From Flammula alnicola (Eukaryota > Basidiomycota > Agaricomycetes > Agaricales > Strophariaceae): a stretch of 24,276 nucleotides of DNA. A program made the translations under genes and the position numbers. Within the stretch, counting starts at the first letter, position 1. Each line of letters starts with the position of its first letter. The notes beneath the pieces are model-generated. The model was given only the letters and a program-made list of their open reading frames with translations. It had not been told where the DNA came from and did not search any database. The stretch covers positions 1 through 24,276 of the forward strand of contig JADNRV010000572.1 of the NCBI GenBank assembly GCA_015499995.1. Reading direction: 5' to 3'. Shown in pieces: positions 1 through 7,899 of the stretch.

Positions 1-460
1 TCAATGATTCGTCGTTCTTGTGAGGAGCGAGGCTTGATCCTGAAGCCGAGCCATCGAGATCCTCTATTTCGATCTCGACGGAGGGACCTTCCTTGCTGAG
101 CTGGTCATTCGTGGGTATTGCAACATCCAAAAGTATCGCAGCATCCAAAAGCGCCAGTTCTTCAGCACTTAGCGCACCTAGGTTGATGTCGAACATATCT
201 GATTGGAAAGATGAATTGGCCGCTTCTTCGTCAAGGGGTAGAGTATCGCACTGGGACGATGCAGCATCTATTTCTGCCAGCTCCTGAGGAGTAAGAGTAG
301 ACAGATTAAGTCCGTTGATCTCTGATTCAAAAGACGCGTCGGCGACGGGTTCGTCGCCTCCAATGCTAGACGCGACGGCGGCATCTATCTTCTCGAAATC
401 CTCTTCAGTAAAATCAGAGAAGTTGAGCCCGGGGAAGTCGTCGGAACCTGGTTCTGTCAT
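1..460 (-). CDS. N-terminal part of a three-repeat acidic protein (possibly exonuclease V-like)
   Basis: An open frame starts at the ATG whose complement is at 458-460 and runs off the left edge without a stop, giving 153 residues. The protein is acidic and rich in Asp, Glu, Ala and Ser. It holds three diverged copies of one unit, at about residues 9-28, 48-67 and 89-108; each reads roughly as Asn-[LF]-x-x-[LF]-[ST]-x-[EQ]-[EDL]-[LF]-x-x-[IL]-Asp-Ala-Ala. Copies two and three are also preceded by Ser-Phe-[EQ]-Ser-[ED]. No catalytic domain is visible. From memory, N-termini of basidiomycete exonuclease V (EXO5/DEM1) carry similar FSxFTxEDLxxIDA segments, so that is the best guess, but the diagnostic nuclease and iron-sulfur parts would lie outside the window. 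It could equally be another protein with short acidic interaction motifs. The coding reading is secure; the identity is not. Confidence 0.6.
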   Translation of the reverse strand, partial: MTEPGSDDFPGLNFSDFTEEDFEKIDAAVASSIGGDEPVADASFESEINGLNLSTLTPQELAEIDAASSQCDTLPLDEEAANSSFQSDMFDINLGALSAEELALLDAAILLDVAIPTNDQLSKEGPSVEIEIEDLDGSASGSSLAPHKNDESL

Positions 461-1004
461 TTCTCTGTTTTGACGGTCCCGGAAATGTGGAAAGAGTCTT
501 TGTTTGAGTACCTCGTCTTGGTAAACTGTCTGCGAGTGGTGTCGTGGGGGCAGCAGAAGACCGAGGAACGTGGTAAACGAGATTATGTAACATTCAAGGA
601 GCCACCGTCTGCCTTCGATGGCATTGAAGAGACACGTAGAGTTATATTTGAGAACAACAGTATTGAGTCGAGGTTGTCGCTGCGCGGGAACAAAACTGGG
701 AGTTATTGCGAATAGGGTTTGACATTTCAACCTCCGCATATCTCCGCTGCCGCTTGTCGAGCTTACTTAACACCACGCCACACAATTAGCGCCCAAGACT
801 TTCTTCTGCAGCTCAATGAGCCTATAACGCGGACCTTCCTTGCAGTTTTGCAATGCTGTCCACAGAATTCAAGAACCGTGGGGCATGTAGTTTCGTTATG
901 AGAAAGTGCACGTATTCCTCGCCAATGCCAGCTCCTTGATTTAAGTAATTATTTTTATTTTATTTTACAGCACTATTAGTATTAAAGTTACCCCGTCTAT
1001 CATA
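461..1004. other. Intergenic stretch, no supported gene
   Basis: This holds the 5' flank of the minus-strand gene to the left and the 3' flank of the minus-strand gene to the right. Two short open frames (470-715 and 719-901) show no recognisable protein, codon pattern or splice context. An AT-rich patch lies at about 940-985, near the 3' end of the right-hand gene, where a polyadenylation region would be expected. Confidence 0.5.
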
Positions 1005-2437
1005 CTACGTAACTCTATCTCGTATTTGAGATTTTTCCTGATGGCCTGACCACTTAGCCTTGGCCGGCATACCCAAGTTATCGGCTATACTCTTCAGATG
1101 CTTCCGAAATGCATCTCTCGTTGTATCAGTGGACACATTTGATCCTAGCAACTCTTGAGCCTCTAAATGCAAATCAACTAAATCGTTATAATTCGCCAGG
1201 TCATCATGATCTCCCTTATACCACTCCTCGATCTTACGCAGTGCGTCATTCGAAGAATAGTCTAGAGCTTTGGCCAGGTTAGCCATGATGCTGTAGACAA
1301 ACTCTCTGCGCCGATCCCCTTGCGGAGGGATGTTCAGTGCCTGTTCAAGCTTCTCGCCCACAGCCCGAGCCTGAGAAAGTTTAGTTGAGCCAAAGACCGT
1401 AATAAGTATTGCATACTCACATCACTCATTTTTGTGGCCCTGCAACTGGCGCCCTTTAAAGTCATATCGATGACTACATTAGACGTACTGTCCGTTTCAC
1501 AAGCCGTCCACCAGAGGAAACGGCAAGGCAGATCTTCGATGTTGGAATCTTTGTATTGATAGAACGCGGGTTGTATTATTCTCCAGAATGCATGTGCAAA
1601 ACCTTGGGGCAACGGTAGGGATGGTCGTATTAGAATGACATATCTGGAGCTCTTCAGGAAGAAAATATATATATAAATATTTTCTGGCCTACCGAATATG
1701 TATATCACCCTCACTTTGACTTGAAGTAGGTTCATCTCGACCATATATAGAGTTATACCACAGACGCGGAAATGTGTCTGGCATTCCATTCTTCAAATCG
1801 ACGCCATGGTCATTCATAAACTTCAGTAGCCTCAAGACCTAAGACCAATAAGATGTTTTTAGTTGATGATGAAGGTAGATGATCTTGCCAGGTAAGCCCC
1901 ACTCTCGCCAGCAATGATGTACAGCTATAGACTGATGCATTTAACAAAGGAGACGGTAGAATGATGACGACTAACCGATTTTATAGATTTCTTGTTGGAA
2001 CATAAATCCAAATATAAATCATTGGCAATATTCACTGACGATAACTATCAATAAAAGCGAACGAGCGTGATATAGATGACCACATACCCATGTCTTCTTC
2101 AAGTTGATACATATGCGTGACGCCGCCATACCTTTTTTTCATACTACTTGCTGATGAAAATGACGGCCAGCGGAAAAGGCAGAAGGGAACGAACCGCATT
2201 GTTGAGTAGAAGACGCTGTAGACTGCTTCACTGGATAAGATTGTAAGAAAAATGCCAAGTGATCAGAGTAATAACTGACGGAGTCGATAATCCCGATAAT
2301 TTATCATGCAACAGTTTCTGCAGTTTGTGAACATCTGAGTAGATTTGTTCTACTTCCTTGAATAACCGGCCATCAGATGAGCTGATTCCAGCAAGGGGAA
2401 GAACACAAGCGATCCATGAAAGCCTCGTTCCTGCCAC
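1005..2437 (-). CDS. Unrecognised multi-exon protein
   Basis: I do not recognise this protein. Minus-strand exons that join in one frame are 2280-(about 2437), 2088-2230, 1976-2034, 1889-1924, 1693-1838, 1421-1649 and 1005-1370, with introns of 43-53 nt. All introns are GT-AG except 1839-1888, which has a GC donor (GCAAG) and an AG acceptor. The spliced product is at least 310 residues. It has a helical start (LFKEVEQIYSDVHKLQKLL), a hydrophobic and aromatic middle, and a charged helical C-terminus ending in a TAG at 1005-1007. The 5' end is unsure: the frame opens at about 2437 with no clear ATG, so one or more further 5' exons probably lie upstream, close to the oppositely oriented helicase fragment. 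Phase agreement across six introns argues strongly for a real gene rather than chance frames. Confidence 0.6.
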
Positions 2438-2752
2438 AGGTACATGTTATCATTCCAAAGCTCCGTGCGCGCAGATGAACGTACGAGTGGATGAGGTGGA
2501 CATAAGCAGATGGCATACAAAATCACCACAATCTCGGTCTTAAGTAGGCGACTCAGTCAGAGTGTGGTGTCTAACCTAGCCTGGTCTGTTTACCGGGAGC
2601 CTCCGACATCTGAGACTCCGATCTATTGCCGCACCCACGGCAAGGCACGTGAGCACGCGACGCGAGTGGTCATTGTCAACAAAGATTTCGTGAAGTCGTC
2701 CACATTTCTTAATCATTATCATCGACGACAGCAGCCGCAGCCTGCGGAGCCC
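2438..2752. other. Gap between divergent gene pieces
   Basis: This 315-base stretch lies between the 5' part of the minus-strand gene and the first plausible ATG of the helicase fragment. A plus-strand frame is open from 2510, in phase with the helicase, but the part before 2753 has no recognisable helicase sequence. An undetected first exon of the minus-strand gene may lie here. Confidence 0.35.
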
Positions 2753-3545
2753 ATGTCGCCTCCACCAGGGCCTGGTCTGAGCACACCAGAAGGCCTGCGG
2801 CTCGCTCGTCAACTTCTCCGTCCCCAACTTCCCCATGATATACACGATCACATTCCCGAGGGAGTTTGCAAAGCAATCGACGGAACGCACGTCTTAGCCG
2901 TTCTACCGACTGGTGGAGGGAGAAGCGGATACTTCTACTGCTACATCCTACTACTTCGTGCCCTACGACAGCTCTCTCCTCCTTGCAACCTTCTAAAGAG
3001 AAAGTATCCGGTGAATCCTGTGATGATTGGGGTGTTTCCGACAAAAGGGCTGGAGGAAGAAATGGTGCGTCACTTTCTCTTTCATAAATTCCAATGTCTG
3101 ATCTGTAGATCTAGGAAACGCGGTTCCGAAACCTCGATATCTCTGCTCTACGAAGATACCCTCACTGCTGCTCGTCGGGAACGACCGCGACGAAACCTTT
3201 GGAAAGAATGCACAAAAGATGTCGAAATTCTTCTCCTCTCACCGGAGCCACTTTCTTCCCCAGCCTTTGACAGGTTGCTCGACAATTCAAGCTTTGCAAT
3301 GCGGATCTGTGCGCTCGGGATCGATGAAGTCCATCTGGTGCAAGACTGGGGCGATCCTTCATTCCGCGAGGCATTCCGTCACATCGCCCTCGTCCATGCT
3401 CGCATGTGTAGCCGCCCGACGATGATCTGCTTGACGGCAACGCTTCTTGCCGGTCAAGAAACCACAAATCTATTGAATACCCTAGGCATCAAGCCTGGAA
3501 CCTTCTTTTTCCAACGACGTTCAAACATCCGCGGGTCGGAGGTGA
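2753..3545 (+). pseudogene. Truncated RecQ-like DEAD/DEAH helicase remnant
   Basis: The frame from the ATG at 2753 encodes the first RecA-like half of a RecQ-type helicase, as found in many copies in mushroom genomes. Visible signs are a motif I position AVLPTGGGRSGYF, a PTKGLEEEM segment, ILLLSPEPL, the motif II region ALGIDEVHLVQDWG (DEVH), motif III CLTATLL and the segment QRRSNIR. The normal motif I is GxGK[ST]; here the catalytic Lys is replaced by Arg (GGGRS). The second helicase half, with motifs IV-VI, is absent: similarity stops just after SNIR at about 3540, and the frame then runs antisense through the DUF6589 remnant to a stop at 3620-3622. An apparent intron near 3065-3108 has good borders but would shift the frame, so read-through is assumed. 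The missing half and altered Walker A point to a dead copy. ATG 2753 was chosen because helicase-like sequence starts there. Confidence 0.7.
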
Positions 3546-4614
3546 CTAAATTATCCCAGTGTGCTTCATATATCCGGCTGAGATCAGTCCAGCACGCGTG
3601 CCATGTTTCAAGGAAAGGTTGAAGCCATTCGAGGCGCTGGAATGGTGTATTATGAAACTGAGAAGCACCATCCGTTCATACGTCAAACCATCACCCCCGG
3701 CATGAAGCAACTGATTTGGATGGGAGTCTTCGTCGTAACCTATTTCCTTTACGAAATCCAGGAGTGCTTTTAGAAGCTCGGCGGTTACGGTTTCATTGTG
3801 GCCATTGGTGGGCAGAGGAAATATTGGTGTTTTCCGTGGTGCGAGTCGCTTCTTGGCAACCTTTGTTTCATACAGCTTCCCGACACGAATTTTGTAGGAC
3901 GATAGGCCAGGAACAAAATTGACGAGGACACGCAGCCACTGAACAGCACATACGGCACTGATGTGATCTGTATCAATCATGCTCATGAGCTTGTCAAATG
4001 TTAAGTCCTTCCTTTTGTTTTCCGCGAGTTTCTCTTTCTTCTTGTTCACATCGACTGCTTCAGGTGAGAAATCCAGAAACTCGAAGACGGTAGCGGCTGT
4101 GCCGATCTTCATCGTGGCCTCTCGACCAACCCGGAAGTTGCGTGGACGAACGTAATGTTGGACATTGTCAAAACGTAGGAACCAGGAGGAATTTGGGTTT
4201 GCGGTAACACTTCGAATTATTTCAGCATCGTGTGCAGCTAACTTGATCAAGGCCTGGTAGATTGAATAGTAGCTTGGCGCAATACCTGTGCGACTATCAT
4301 AATTGAACAGGTACTTGTTGGCGCAGCAGGCAAAGTTGAGAATACCCTTATCGAGGGCTATCAGCTTTGCGTACATATTTCGTGAATACACGACCATGCT
4401 CAGCGCTTCCGTGACCACCTATACATGCAATTGGTAAGTTTTGTTTTCCAGAATGTAAAACAGGCACTTATATATTCAGGTGGACGTCGATCTCGGTCGA
4501 CGCTTCCTCTGTTTGGAGTTGACAACTCTGCCCACATTATCGGCATTTTCTCCTCGAATATCTCCATGCCTTCAGGGAATGTTCGTGCTCCTAGGTCATA
4601 TCTCGACTCCTTTC
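3546..4614 (-). pseudogene. DUF6589-family remnant, frameshifted and truncated
   Basis: A long minus-strand frame (4418 down to about 3650) encodes the core of a DUF6589 protein. This family is multi-copy and often linked to mobile elements in Agaricomycetes; its biochemical role is unknown. Recognisable segments are YLFNYDSRTGIAPSYYSIYQ, RFDNVQHYVRPRNFRVGRE, ENKRKDLTFDKLMSMIDTDH, HNETVTAELLKALLDF and GGDGLTYERM. After that the frame breaks: the expected continuation (RLEWLQPFLETWHACWTDLS, then RIYEAHW) is in another frame, so a small indel lies near 3645-3655. Similarity ends at about 3548, at the helicase junction. An upstream exon at about 4469-4614 (segments FPEGMEIFEEKMP and DRDRRPPEYI) fits the same family, but the splice phase to 4418 is off by one base, perhaps a second lesion. 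The N-terminus and C-terminus are missing. Confidence 0.7.
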
Positions 4615-4643
4615 CTTTTGAGGATGTAAATCACAACAATCTA

Positions 4644-5178
4644 ATGAAAGCAATGAGCAACAACGAGCGTATGTTTCCGTCAATATATCCTTCCCATGAT
4701 ATGCGTAGGGTGCGTGTACCACCACGAAACTGCTGACATAGATACACCAATAGACTCAGAGAATCACTCGAAAAATGTTTGGCTGATGCGTGCATCTCAG
4801 AACTTTCATCAACGTTCGAAAACCACCTACGTTTCCGATTTTGCAGCTGAAGTAGAAAAGAAAAAGGCACATGAGGAGAAGAGGTTCCTGGAAGTCTCAG
4901 AGAAGCATCTAAACCTCGATGTATGCGCTTCTGCCCACTTTTTACTGAACGGCTTTCACTAACTAACGGCTTCAATTTGTCCAGCTTGAAACGTCAGCGA
5001 GAGAAGTTCGCGATGGAATGAAAGCCATGTAAGCGCATGCATACTGTGGATATATGCGCTTAATCTAAGCAGAACTCCCCTTAGCGATGAGGTCTACACT
5101 GTTTTCTTGATGGAGTATGCTGCGTGCGAGGACAGAATTCATAAAAAAATGGGTACAGCTTCAGGAAGCCCAAGATAA
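4644..5178 (+). CDS. Small unrecognised protein with charged helical middle
   Basis: I do not recognise this product. Four plus-strand exons join in frame: 4644-4668, 4709-4920, 4985-5028 and 5073-5178, with introns of 40, 64 and 44 nt and good GT-AG borders. The second intron has a CTAAC branch-like site at 4962. The result is 128 residues if ATG 4644 is the start. The middle is strongly charged and likely a coiled coil (EVEKKKAHEEKRFLEVSEKH), followed by a short C-terminal part ending at TAA 5176-5178. The frame stays open upstream to about 4425, but that stretch lies opposite the better-supported DUF6589 exon, so the start is a guess. Three introns in phase make a real transcript likely; it may be a fragment of a larger gene. 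Confidence 0.45.
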
Positions 5179-5716
5179 TCTCGTGGTGTGTTTTCTCTGG
5201 AGCTAAGAGGGCTTCCCAAAGGCACCGAACAAGGACAGATGCTATCATCCAAGTCGAAAAGAGACAGCATGAACTTTGATGTTGTACTCGTTAGTTGATT
5301 AGCAGAACTTCGATGTGTGGGTATGGGGAAATAGTGTCGTGCACTCCTGCAGATTTAACATTTAGCACACAAGGTATTTGATTTAGGATTGAACTTTGAC
5401 TCACTCGGGTGCTCACAACTCATGATAATATTCAAGCCAACCGGCCTAGAATCATCCAGATGTCAAATAAATTCGTTGGGAATTACTCCAAATATTCTAA
5501 GGGTCAAAATAATAACCTTGCTATTTATATTCCCTGCTCTGCATCCAACAAACGCTGATATCAGAATGATACTCGGGAAGGAAGCGGAGCACTGACCACT
5601 CTGGAGGAGCAGAGGGATCATTGTTGCTTATCGGAGCGAGATGTGGGTGGTATATTTTAAGAAATGCGCCACACCTTCAAATAGCTGCTGATCCTCGAGG
5701 GTCCCCATCCCGAACC
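5179..5716. other. AT-rich intergenic stretch, nothing supported
   Basis: No protein frame, tRNA-like fold or repeat that I can support lies here. Short open frames on both strands lack splice context and recognisable content. Confidence 0.5.
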
Positions 5717-5718
5717 TA

Positions 5719-5737
5719 CAGTGCCCATCACCACCTC
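5719..5737 (+). repeat. Left terminal inverted repeat
   Basis: Nineteen bases starting CAGTG, identical to the reverse complement of 6261-6279. A TA lies immediately outside. Confidence 0.8.
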
Positions 5738-6260
5738 GCATCACCTGGTTTGGCAGGGAACAAACAAAAACACACATTTGATAACTACATTTTCCCGGAT
5801 ACCCCAAATTTGGCAAAAACATCGGGAATGTGCTTAGATTCACGAGGGCAATCAATGTTGTGAATCTCAAGTCGATCGGACAAGTTTTCGAAATTCCGGC
5901 CTTAGAAAAGTGAAACAAACCCTAACCCTATGTTACAACCTACTATATAAGGTATGTTACAGTCACTGTCACACTTACCCAAAGCTACCACCCAACCCTA
6001 CAGAGCCACCGGATCAGGCGGGAAAAGGGGATTTTTGGCCGAAAACCTCATAAATGTTGTTTCCTGCCTTTCTTCGTCTTCTCTCCCTCAAATAATATAA
6101 AATTGGAGCCCTTTATTTTTTTTCCCAACCCCGAAAAAGTGAAACACCGTGCGAAAAAATGAGAAAACGCGTAAATCGCATTCTTTTCATGGGTTTCCTT
6201 CCTAAGAAAATCAGAAAAATTCTACAAAAAATTTCTCGGCACCAAACAGGAGGTGTTGGA

Positions 6261-6279
6261 GAGGTGGTGATGGGCACTG
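6261..6279 (-). repeat. Right terminal inverted repeat
   Basis: Nineteen bases ending CACTG, the exact reverse complement of 5719-5737, followed by TA at 6280-6281. Confidence 0.8.
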
Positions 6280-6281
6280 TA

Positions 6282-6787
6282 TCGTACTTTCAAGCACTGT
6301 CATCGGAGAGCATTTCGCACCTGTTTTTTGCGCCAACCATACCGGCAACATATGGAATCCGCGAGCGTAGATCGGCGTAGATCTTTTTTCCTATGAAGTC
6401 ATCGTTTTGTCGTCGCGATCATATCCTCGCTTATTCACCTAGATCTTTCCCGGTCCAATAGCGACGATTAGAAAAAGATTAGAAACCTCGTGGAAACCAC
6501 TTCTTCTCTCTTGTTCTGGACCAACAATATCGCTCAATCTTGCCACTGATCCAGCCAAATGACGGATTTTATAGAAATAAGCAACCCACCATGATCACAT
6601 TCATTGGGGGGGCATGACGATGAACAAACGGTTGACTAAACTCTACGTTGTCTCGCTCGGCGTTCGGTGATTGACTGCATCCCGATTTTGAGAGACTAAG
6701 AATGATCCCCAGTGAAAAACGCGTCTGTTGAGAATACGTGAGATCCTGTGATATCGACCCCATATTCTCAAATCGTGCAAGCTGCAG
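6282..6787. other. Intergenic stretch, possible missing 5' exon of the next gene
   Basis: No complete gene is supported. The downstream gene has no ATG in its first visible exon, so its start should lie here, but no joinable exon was found. A run of seven G lies at about 6605-6611. Confidence 0.4.
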
Positions 6788-7899
6788 ATCTCACCTGTTG
6801 GTGGAAATGGTGCTTCCATCCACTTTGGGAAATTTCGTGATATCTCCGAGAATCCTGTTAGAACAAAGTTTGAACACGTTGTTTCAACCACCATTGGCAT
6901 TGCCCCCACTCCTTCCACATCGTTGAACGCAGGATCCAACATTCCCAAGTTACCGGATTCCATAGTCTCAAAAGATCTCCTGTCACCTGTTCAGCCTGTA
7001 CGCAAACGCGACATTGTTGTAAGTCGTCTAGTTCATGGTATTTCCTCATTCATTCATTCAGAAAACTCTCTACTCCGAAATAAAAGATCTCTGGCACTCT
7101 GTGAGCACAAACTCTTTCCTTCTCGTTAAATTTCCTCTCCTTTCATAGGTTCTCGGTGAGTCCATTGTCTACAACACCTCCTGTTCAAGCTTCTGCATCT
7201 GTTCCTCAAGCACATTCGCAACATGGATCAGCTGTCACGGTCCCACTGCCTGAATCATTACCGCAGACCGCACCTGCTGCTGTGGTTCCGCGCACTGACC
7301 TAGATTCCGTGGATGGCATACCTCCATCCTTGACAAGTCCTCTGACTAGTGAATTCACTACCGCCGCATCCACAAGGCCGTCGACAGTGGCAGCAGCTCT
7401 GCTGGGCGAGAACACTCCCAATCTCACACCAGCACTTCCTCTCGCTCTTCCGACTGAGAACCTCGCCGCGGCTTCGATGGCACCAGCTCAGTTAGGCGAT
7501 ACTGTGAATACCGCGAGCGCAGGGTCTGCTACACAGCCTACACCACCCGACACCATCCCTTCAGGCGAAAATCCCATCCTGAAGTCTACGACTCCACGGT
7601 AAGTCGAACTAAAGCAACATACATCATCTTTCTCACTGATTTTTTGTTCAGAAACTTGTGTAAAATCAACTGGTCCAAGAAGAATATTGACGGGAGTAAT
7701 GCTGACTTTGCAGCTTACTGGAAGAGCTTGAAGGGAACCCCCGAGGAACAGGTACATTTTCGAGCTTCGATTTATCTTTATGGTCATTTCTCATTCCGTT
7801 TTGCAGCTCTTTATTAACAAATCCAAGTCCCTGTCCGCCGCATCCTTGAAACCAGGCCGAGCAACTCGCAAAACCAGTGGTATCAAGCAACAACATTGA
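6788..7899 (+). CDS. Unrecognised protein with Pro/Thr/Ser-rich linker
   Basis: I do not recognise this protein. Exons that join in frame are about 6788-7018, 7062-7100, a 7-nt exon 7149-7155, about 7211-7598 (or from 7190), 7652-7751 and 7807-7899. Introns are 43-55 nt with clean GT-AG borders. The first exon is bounded upstream by an in-frame TGA at 6749-6751 and has no Met, so a 5' exon is missing from this model. The product has a short helical segment (KTLYSEIKDLWHS), then about 125 residues rich in Pro, Thr, Ser and Ala, then a compact C-terminal module with Cys, Trp and aromatic residues (LCKINWSKKNIDG, DFAAYWKSLKGTPEEQ) and a basic tail ending at TGA 7897-7899. Such short W/Y modules after a disordered linker recur in lineage-specific mushroom proteins, but I cannot name the family. 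Confidence 0.55.

Larger units (their letters stand above)
5719..6279. mobile_element. Probable non-autonomous Tc1/mariner-type element (MITE)
   Basis: A 561-bp segment begins with CAGTGCCCATCACCACCTC and ends with the exact reverse complement, giving 19-bp perfect terminal inverted repeats. Weaker similarity continues inward for roughly another 20 bp. The segment is flanked on both sides by TA (5717-5718 and 6280-6281), the target duplication of the Tc1/mariner superfamily, and CAGTG is a usual outer end for those elements. There is no transposase frame inside: the interior is AT-rich with A and T runs. This fits a miniature or internally deleted element moved by a transposase encoded elsewhere. 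The ends and TA are seen directly; the superfamily is inferred. Confidence 0.75.

Noticed and set aside
470..901. Two plus-strand open frames of 60-81 residues
   Set aside because: No recognisable content, and they lie in the expected flanks of neighbouring minus-strand genes.
3065..3108. Intron in the helicase fragment
   Set aside because: Borders look good (GTGCGT to TGTAG), but removal shifts the frame into an immediate stop, so it was not used in the model.
5918..5934. Telomere-like CCCTAACCCT words
   Set aside because: Only two units inside the MITE-like element. Too short to call an interstitial telomere repeat.
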